From: Choanephora cucurbitarum
Taxonomy: Eukaryota > Mucoromycota > Mucoromycetes > Mucorales > Choanephoraceae
Assembly (NCBI GenBank): GCA_025331435.1
Contig: JAIWNI010000270.1
Span: forward strand, 1-13,938
Reading direction: 5' to 3'
DNA: 13,938 nucleotides
In this document: piece by piece, positions 8,340 to 13,938 of the stretch
How positions within the stretch are numbered: position 1 is the stretch's first letter
Layout: every line of letters starts with the position of its first letter
Translations under genes and position numbers: made by a program
The notes under the pieces: model-generated
Told to the model about the DNA's origin: nothing
Databases searched by the model: none
What the model saw: the letters and a program-made list of their open reading frames with translations, nothing else

Positions 8340-9558
8340 ACAATTACAGACTTTTTTTGTGTACTCTTTTCTCTGCTGTAACAATGTGCGTTACCCGAAC
8401 AAACAAGACATTATTTACTCTACTACTATAAATACTCCCCTTTATTTTTTATTCAATATAACAGAATTTTATATTTTATCAAACCTTCTATACCAAAGTT
8501 AGTCTTTGCGAAGTATTGTATAAGCTTATTGAAATGCAACTCTACATATATAAATCTGAAACTAGCAAAATTATCCATAAAAACTCTTAAACATAAATCG
8601 ATAGAGACTATCAATCTGGAAGTACTCTAACAAAAGGGACTTGACCTATAGAAACTAGACATTTGAGTTATTTCAACCTAATGTTCAGAAACCATCGAAA
8701 ATCTACATCAAACAAACTAGAGTTACTCTTTATTATTCTGAGACACTATCGAGACTAATATTAATTTGAGCTAGTCTTTCTTTATGTTTTATTGTACACT
8801 TTGTTCCGTGAGCTACTCTCTAATTATTAGACCGAAATATCTACAATTTCAAGACTGAGCTTTATCATTCTTTAGTAAGTTACTTATAAATCAGCTCGTT
8901 ACTCACAGCGTGATGCTCTTTGCAAATTACAATTCAAACCTTTCAATTGTAAGCCCAGATATTACAATGCGTCCTTCTTTCCCCTAAAAATAGAAAATAT
9001 AATAAAAGAATTTTTCGTTTGACGGGTATCTCATATCAAGACTTCTTAGTATTGAATCAAACTTTTGGATGACTAAAAAAAATACAATACAAAGATGATT
9101 AAAAGCAAACAATGACCCACGAGTTCATTATTATATTTTTGTTTGAGTGTTTCCATGCACATCAAAAGCAGTATGAAACAAGCAGAATGCAATCATATTC
9201 CATTCTGATAAAAAGAAAGATGCATGAAGCAAACAGTCAAAATTGCAATTGTCTGAAACAATTAGCAGAAACCAAATATAGTTAACTTGTTGGTGTTAAG
9301 CTAATCACTATCATTTCTTGATATTAAATAAAAGAAATGTATTTTATCTCGAAAACAAAGTGGTTCATTTCTTTTGCTGTCTGATTCTGATCAATAAGTA
9401 TTCTAAAATTTACCTCCCTTTTCTCAAGCAAGAGTAACTAGGTGTAGAATTGGTATCATTGTGTATTCCAACTCATTGAGACTTTTCAATCAAATTCAAA
9501 TCATAGAAATTAATATTCCTCTTCTTTCTTTGTAAATTTATTTTTATTTTACATTATT
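8340..9558. other. Intergenic DNA, no gene seen
   Basis: About 1.2 kb of strongly AT-rich DNA with stops in every frame and no open frame that looks coding. Its texture, with scattered GAGCTA/ACTAG/GAGAC words, is like the interior of the MITE at 4477-5146, but I found no terminal inverted repeats. Its last part (about 9520-9558, T-rich) must contain the promoter and 5' UTR of the 9559 gene. No distinct TATA element can be chosen in such AT-rich sequence. Confidence 0.5.
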
Positions 9559-11765
9559 ATGAACCGATCTGACATTTTCTTTAATCTTGCTCAAAGAGCC
9601 AGAAATGCTGGTGACATATTCAATGCACTGGCTATCAGGTTCAGTGGTATCTCTCTGGAAGCGTTTGGCAATGATGAGACTTTACGAAATGAAACAAGAC
9701 TTAGCCAAGCAGAGGAGCGTGTCATCCAGAACAATCAGAAAGCGATACATTTTCGTACTCAAAGTGCTCAATTCGAAACCATTTCTTTTGAGGATTTACA
9801 TGCTGGTAAGTAAAAAGAATTTTTTAGGATAAAACATTTCACTCAATTGTTTTCTTTATTGATATAAGTTTTGGAGATAAATCGCAGTGATAGATCAACT
9901 TATAAAACCACAACTCCTTCAGAGAATGAGTTTCCTGAGCCTAGGATCCCATCACCAGAGCCTCTTCCCCAAGTCTTGCTTCCAACGGCTTCATATCATC
10001 CATCTCCCTCACCTGAAGGTGAACCACATGAAGCGACACCACCTGTCGCTAACAGAATTCCTCGAGCCGTAATGATTCGTCTTGATTTTCATCCTAGCTA
10101 TATACGTCAATTGCCAGAAGAGGGTATTCGCATTATGCATGATTTTGTAAATGATGGTGTAAATGATGCAAATTGTATGCAACTGTTGCAATATTTTGCA
10201 CTCACATTCAAAAACCTGTTGACAACCGTTGAGAAATACCTTCACCCTGATCAAGCAGGAGAAGTTGACATGTTGACCTTGAACAGCGAAGCCGATTTGG
10301 TCAGATCGTTTAATGTAGGACATTTTACCATATTTTTTTTTCAGTATTTAAAATGAATGATTATCAAATTTTAGCCTGACCTAATCAACATCGTGTATGT
10401 GCCAGTAAATGCCTTTGAGAGCACCGCCAAAATCATCTTTCCTATTCCTGCTCTTCATATAGATGCAGAGTTCTCTGCTCTCTATCAACCTTTCAGGGCA
10501 ATGAAAAAGCGCAGAACTTACTTGTACGCTCATATGATGTATCTCTACCTTTGTGCCAATCTTTACAGGAACAGAGAGAACAATCAAGTTCATTTACTTC
10601 ATGAGACAATGATCAGGTTATTGAAAGAGAACATCAGAATTCTTCCCAAAATTGGATCCGATTGGAAATGGAGAATAGCAAAAGTTAATAATGAAACACA
10701 TGGAAGGTTACATTTTGTTTGTAATAAAAGTTAATTTTGTCTTGCTACAGCGAATCTATTTTCTTTTGGTGTTTACCCAAGCTCAGCCAAGTGTTCAAAA
10801 GCTAACTTTTCTGTGATAAAGGTATAAATGCACATCTCTACAATGACAATAAGTAGTCAACATTCAAACAGAGCTTGGAAAAAGGATTCTACAATAATTT
10901 AGTTTTAAAAATCAATTTTTACTTTTCCTTTCTTTTTCTTTTCTTTTCTGTCTTTTTCATTTATCCTTCAATGCCAATTATAGTGAGGGATTTAGTTGTA
11001 AACTTTGTTTTCTATCTGTTGGTTCAATGCTATTTTCTCCCTGTAGATGTCTCGAGACAATTTTCGCGAGTATTTCAAACTATGACAGATGAAATAGCCG
11101 AAGGTGGTGTCGACTGCACTTTGTTTGATTTTTTGAGAAGATGCACCGCAAAGTTTGTTACACCCAATAATGAGCACAACTGGAAGTGGGAAGAGGCAAC
11201 TATACGAGATCCGAATGAGAGAGAGACAGTAATAACCAATGCAGACAATGTTGGCCTTTTTTACAATATTGAAGAGAATCCAGTAAGTTCATACGTTCTC
11301 TTTTATATTTGACTCATTTCTCTCTTCAAATGAATCTGATTACCAATTATCAGAACATCACCACATTAACAGATAAAGATGAGCGATTTCAACTTTGGCG
11401 TGTTTTTAGTTTGCAAAGTGGTAGAACACGTTCATCTCCAAGGGTTAATTACTTTGCAGTAGCTTATTTTCTGCGCCATGTTGAAAATCCCAAAGATTAT
11501 ATATTGATGTGTATAAATCTAATGGAGAATGATGAAGGTGGTCTATGGAGTTTGGTGACTCGCAATTCGTCTATGGTAAAGACAATAAGATGTTATACAT
11601 CTTTTCTTTTACTGACTGTTTTGATAGACTATATCTACTTACATAGTACAATCCATTTTAGCAAATAATGTTATTCCATTTGGTCATGTAGATAGATATG
11701 AAGCCTATACTAATTATATTCCGTGCGCAGCTTTGTATGTTAAGCATGACCGTCTGGGATCTTGA
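9559..11765 (+). CDS. Uncharacterised multi-exon protein (about 567 aa)
   Basis: Not recognised. Well-supported exons are 9559-9805, 9869-10314, one from 10375 to about 10683 or 10706, 11047-11282, 11354-11575 and 11628-11765 (TGA). Introns are 50 to 71 nt with GTAAGT, GTAGGA or GTAAAG donors, and all outer phases agree. Between about 10683 and 11047 the structure is uncertain. One fully phase-consistent solution uses small exons 10751-10812, 10872-10901 and 10984-10997. The N-terminus is helical (NLAQRARNAGDIFNALAIRF, TPR-like). A Pro/Ser/Glu-rich linker (about 95-140) leads into a globular region (AVMIRLDFHPSYIRQL onward). A WKW motif occurs twice in similar settings (ILPKIGSDWKWRIAK and VTPNNEHNWKWEEA), suggesting an internal duplication. 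The helical N-terminus, Pro-rich linker and globular remainder parallel the upstream 997-aa protein on the same strand, so they may be partners. This is inference. Confidence 0.7.
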
Positions 11766-12470
11766 ACGCCACGTTTTTTTCTACACATCACTTTTTTCCA
11801 TTAGTCCAATTGTCCGTGATGTTGAAGGCTCATTGTCTCTCTCAATGAAAATGGGTTTCAAATAAACACAATGTCGTTTTGTTAATCCTGAAAAAAAGTG
11901 CCATATCTTCATCTACGCTTTAAGCCACTCCTGTTTTCTTTCAACTCAACATCATGCCCAAAGCATGTTTATTTTAGGTTGTATTGTTCAAGTCTTTCAC
12001 CACGGAAAACGGAATGTGCACACCACATATTCAAAACGGATGTGTATTTTGCTCCACATAGCCGAATCCTTGTATGGAGCGCAATTAATATGTACACCAG
12101 ATATGTTTTCCTTGCATTATTGCATGTTTTTATCACTGCTTTAAGCTCTTAAAAGACGTTTTGCAATCCATTGAGAAAGGCTATATAAGCCGACAAACGA
12201 ATAAAGGAAACGAGTAGGCTTGATGAATTCTGAAGTATATGAGTGAGCATTAATCTCAAAACCTTTCTAAAACTTTGGAGTGCTTCTCCTGTATGATAGT
12301 CATAATGGGCTTTCTTAGATCGAGCTTCATTTAAAATTTAGGTATGCTTATTGGGTATATTGGGTCAAATAAGACTTATTTATTGTATTAGAATGTAGAT
12401 CTTCATATATTCCATAATTGAGCACTTCTTTAGCGTTATATGGTTTCTAGCCTTCTTTCTACTAGCTAGG
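11766..12470. other. Intergenic DNA, no convincing gene
   Basis: The first 100 bp or so is the likely 3' UTR of the preceding gene. An 84-codon open frame at 11898-12152 (GTG first codon) includes a Cys/His-containing stretch (TECAHHIFKTDVYF), but it has no ATG start near its beginning or splice partner and could be a relic belonging to the decayed region downstream. No repeat or RNA gene was seen. Confidence 0.4.
11861..11866 (+). terminator. Candidate polyadenylation signal for the 9559-11765 gene
   Basis: AATAAA lies 96 nt after the TGA stop, a normal spacing for a fungal 3' UTR. Confidence 0.35.
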
Positions 12471-13938
12471 ATGATGTCTAATTTCCCCGGAGAAAACTTT
12501 ACATTAGATATTCAGACGTGCCTTTTGGGCGACCTTTGAGAGCAATCTTTAAATGGATAATAGGTCTTTACAATTAGGATCCAGCCTATAGAGAAGTCCT
12601 TTACCGCTTGACAATTCTAGCGCTTGAATTGACTATGCATTGAAGCCCAGCTGATATTTTCTTTTTTTCTTTCTCTAGAAGCTTATAGACCAGACGATGC
12701 ACATGAAGCAGTAGAACAAGTCATCAAAAGAGCCGACAAACTAAACACAAGCGAAATAGACGAAGAAACACTAGATAGATAGTCTATTGAAATAAAAAAA
12801 GAATACAGAGAAGACTCGAATCACTTTTAAAAGAAGTTGGAATCATCCTCATTGACACGTCTTTTACCAATCATGAGTACATCTTGTTCTTGAAGCAAGT
12901 GATTTGAACTAGATCTTAACGGAAACTGCGACCAAGAAGACAAGCGCGCGAAATGGATTATCATTTGCAGCTTAAGGACCGGTTTCGCCACCTTTCTCCA
13001 CAATATTCAGAAGAATACAAAGCTTGACACCCAAATGAGTCACTTCATGCGTTTATCAGCTCTGCAATAACCCTTACAGGCGAGTAGCAGTGTCAATTCG
13101 CAATACACGTTTAATATATTGATTAAAAAAGACAATGTCATTGTTACAAGAGCCTATACCAGGTGATAGATTGATAATGAGCCTAATCATTTACTCATGA
13201 GTACACAAGGATTGACAGCATGTGAATAGGCTTGTAGTTATGATACTGAAATCATGGTAAGGCAAAAGCAGCAGCTTAGATCAGTAAAGTAGAAAGAGGC
13301 TGAGGCCAGCCGAGTTGGATAGACCTTATACAACTTGAATACACGATATAAGAACTGCCCGGATAAGTGAGACGAGGTAAGTAAAAAGGAAATGGAATCC
13401 AGAAAGTAGATTGACTTAAGAGGTGGATGGCCTGTAAGAGAAAATGAATTAGCCAACTGTCAATGCAACAGGTGAAGGAACCGGATAGGACTAAAAGTAT
13501 ACGATGGTCCAAAGGAGGCGGGCATCAAGAAAAATGGATTAAACAGAAGAAAGCCAAGATGAAAAATGACTACAAAAATAGAATACCAGATGAGAGATAG
13601 ATTACGAAGTACATTAAGAAGTGGGTGCTAGAAGAATGAGGGCTTATACAAAGTAAACAAAGCGATGAAAAAGAAGCATCAAATTTGTGTTGCATTAAGT
13701 AGAGTGTGAAGGGATTACACATTAAAGAAATTGAAAGCAAAATGGACAAAATTGATATCTATATTGCCGTTGATGAGGATATTTCAATCTTGAAACTCTG
13801 AGCAGATAATATGTACGTTTTGTTTGTAGACAACAAAGTATGTAGGGCATTATTGTTTGGAGAGCAAAGTCAGAGCACCCAGGCTCTTCACTATTTTCAT
13901 GCAATTAAGCTCGCCTCTATTATGCATTTGGCAAAAAA
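12471..13938 (+). pseudogene. Decayed gene, probably mobile-element derived, running off the right edge
   Basis: A possible start at 12471/12474 (MMSNFPGENFTLDIQTCLLG) soon meets a stop. After an intron-like acceptor (TTTCTCTAG, ending 12678), coding-like sequence resumes in the frame of 12681 (EAYRPDDAHEAVEQVIKRAD...NTSEIDEETLD) and continues as stop-interrupted pieces, including FELDLNGNCDQEDKRAKWII and KKDNVIVTRAYTR. Other frames also carry coding-like pieces, for example MDYHLQLKDRFRHLSPQYSE from ATG 12953 and MDKIDIYIAVDEDISILKL from 13742, implying frameshifts as well as nonsense changes. Many stops could come from CAG, CAA or CGA by C-to-T change. Base composition is clearly less AT-rich than the intergenic DNA. 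No domain could be named. A transposon or helper-gene remnant is the likeliest source, and a second unrelated relic after 13700 is possible. Confidence 0.5.

Noticed and set aside
8176..8502. 108-codon plus-strand open frame overlapping the end of the 997-aa gene
   Set aside because: It overlaps exon 2 in another frame and then runs through AT-rich 3' DNA. Low-complexity Phe/Tyr/Asn composition.
8340..9558. Second MITE in the intergenic region
   Set aside because: The base texture resembles the MITE interior, but no matching terminal inverted repeats or TA-flanked ends were found by eye.
10009..10323. 104-codon minus-strand open frame
   Set aside because: Antisense to a well-supported exon of the 9559 gene.
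11898..12152. 84-codon open frame with Cys/His residues
   Set aside because: No ATG start near its beginning, no splice partner and no clear motif. Kept only as a possible relic in the intergenic note.
13128..13147. Small palindrome ACAATG-T-CATTGT
   Set aside because: Six-bp arms are expected by chance in a window of this size.
13238..13512. Two minus-strand open frames of 72 and 78 codons
   Set aside because: Antisense to the decayed plus-strand region. They are open because that strand is purine-rich, not because they look coding.
1..13938. Terminal repeats bounding the whole window, and CRISPR, tRNA or rRNA genes
   Set aside because: I looked for matching ends, regular repeat-spacer spacing and tRNA-like arms and saw none. 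The window edges appear arbitrary.

Overview
The window looks like nuclear DNA of an early-diverging filamentous fungus, most probably a Mucoromycota (Mucorales-type) genome. The grounds are very AT-rich intergenic DNA, protein-coding genes cut by many short introns (about 36 to 71 nt, mostly GTAAGT-like donors, CTAAC/CTGAC/CTTAC-type branch sequences, AG acceptors), and AATAAA signals after stops. This taxonomic call is inference. No rRNA, tRNA, CRISPR or bacterial operon signal was seen.

Layout. (1) 1-3164 is compact: the 3' end of a plus-strand gene (1-390), a run of small coding-like exons (539-1174), a minus-strand single-exon gene for an OTU-like cysteine peptidase (1242-1904), and, divergent from it across only 102 bp, a five-exon plus-strand gene for a highly charged 321-residue protein (2007-3164). 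(2) 3165-5292 is intergenic, with two adjacent inverted repeats near 3432-3484 and a 670-bp MITE (4477-5146) flanked by TA duplications. (3) 5293-8339 encodes a 997-residue protein of unknown function in two exons. (4) 8340-9558 is AT-rich DNA without a supportable gene. (5) 9559-11765 is a many-exon gene for a protein of about 567 residues. (6) 11766-12470 holds little. (7) From about 12471 to the end is a decayed gene full of stops, probably a mobile-element relic.

How the parts may fit. Apart from the OTU-like peptidase, no intact protein matches a domain I can name with confidence. The 997-aa and 567-aa proteins share one architecture: a helical or charged N-terminus, a Pro-rich/acidic linker, then a large globular part. 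They lie on the same strand, about 1.2 kb apart. An OTU peptidase next to several large unknown proteins, a MITE and a decayed ORF suggests an accessory or element-derived locus rather than core metabolism. I treat a virus-like or giant-mobile-element origin as a hypothesis only. No polymerase, integrase, ATPase or recognisable capsid was found, and no terminal repeats bound the whole window.
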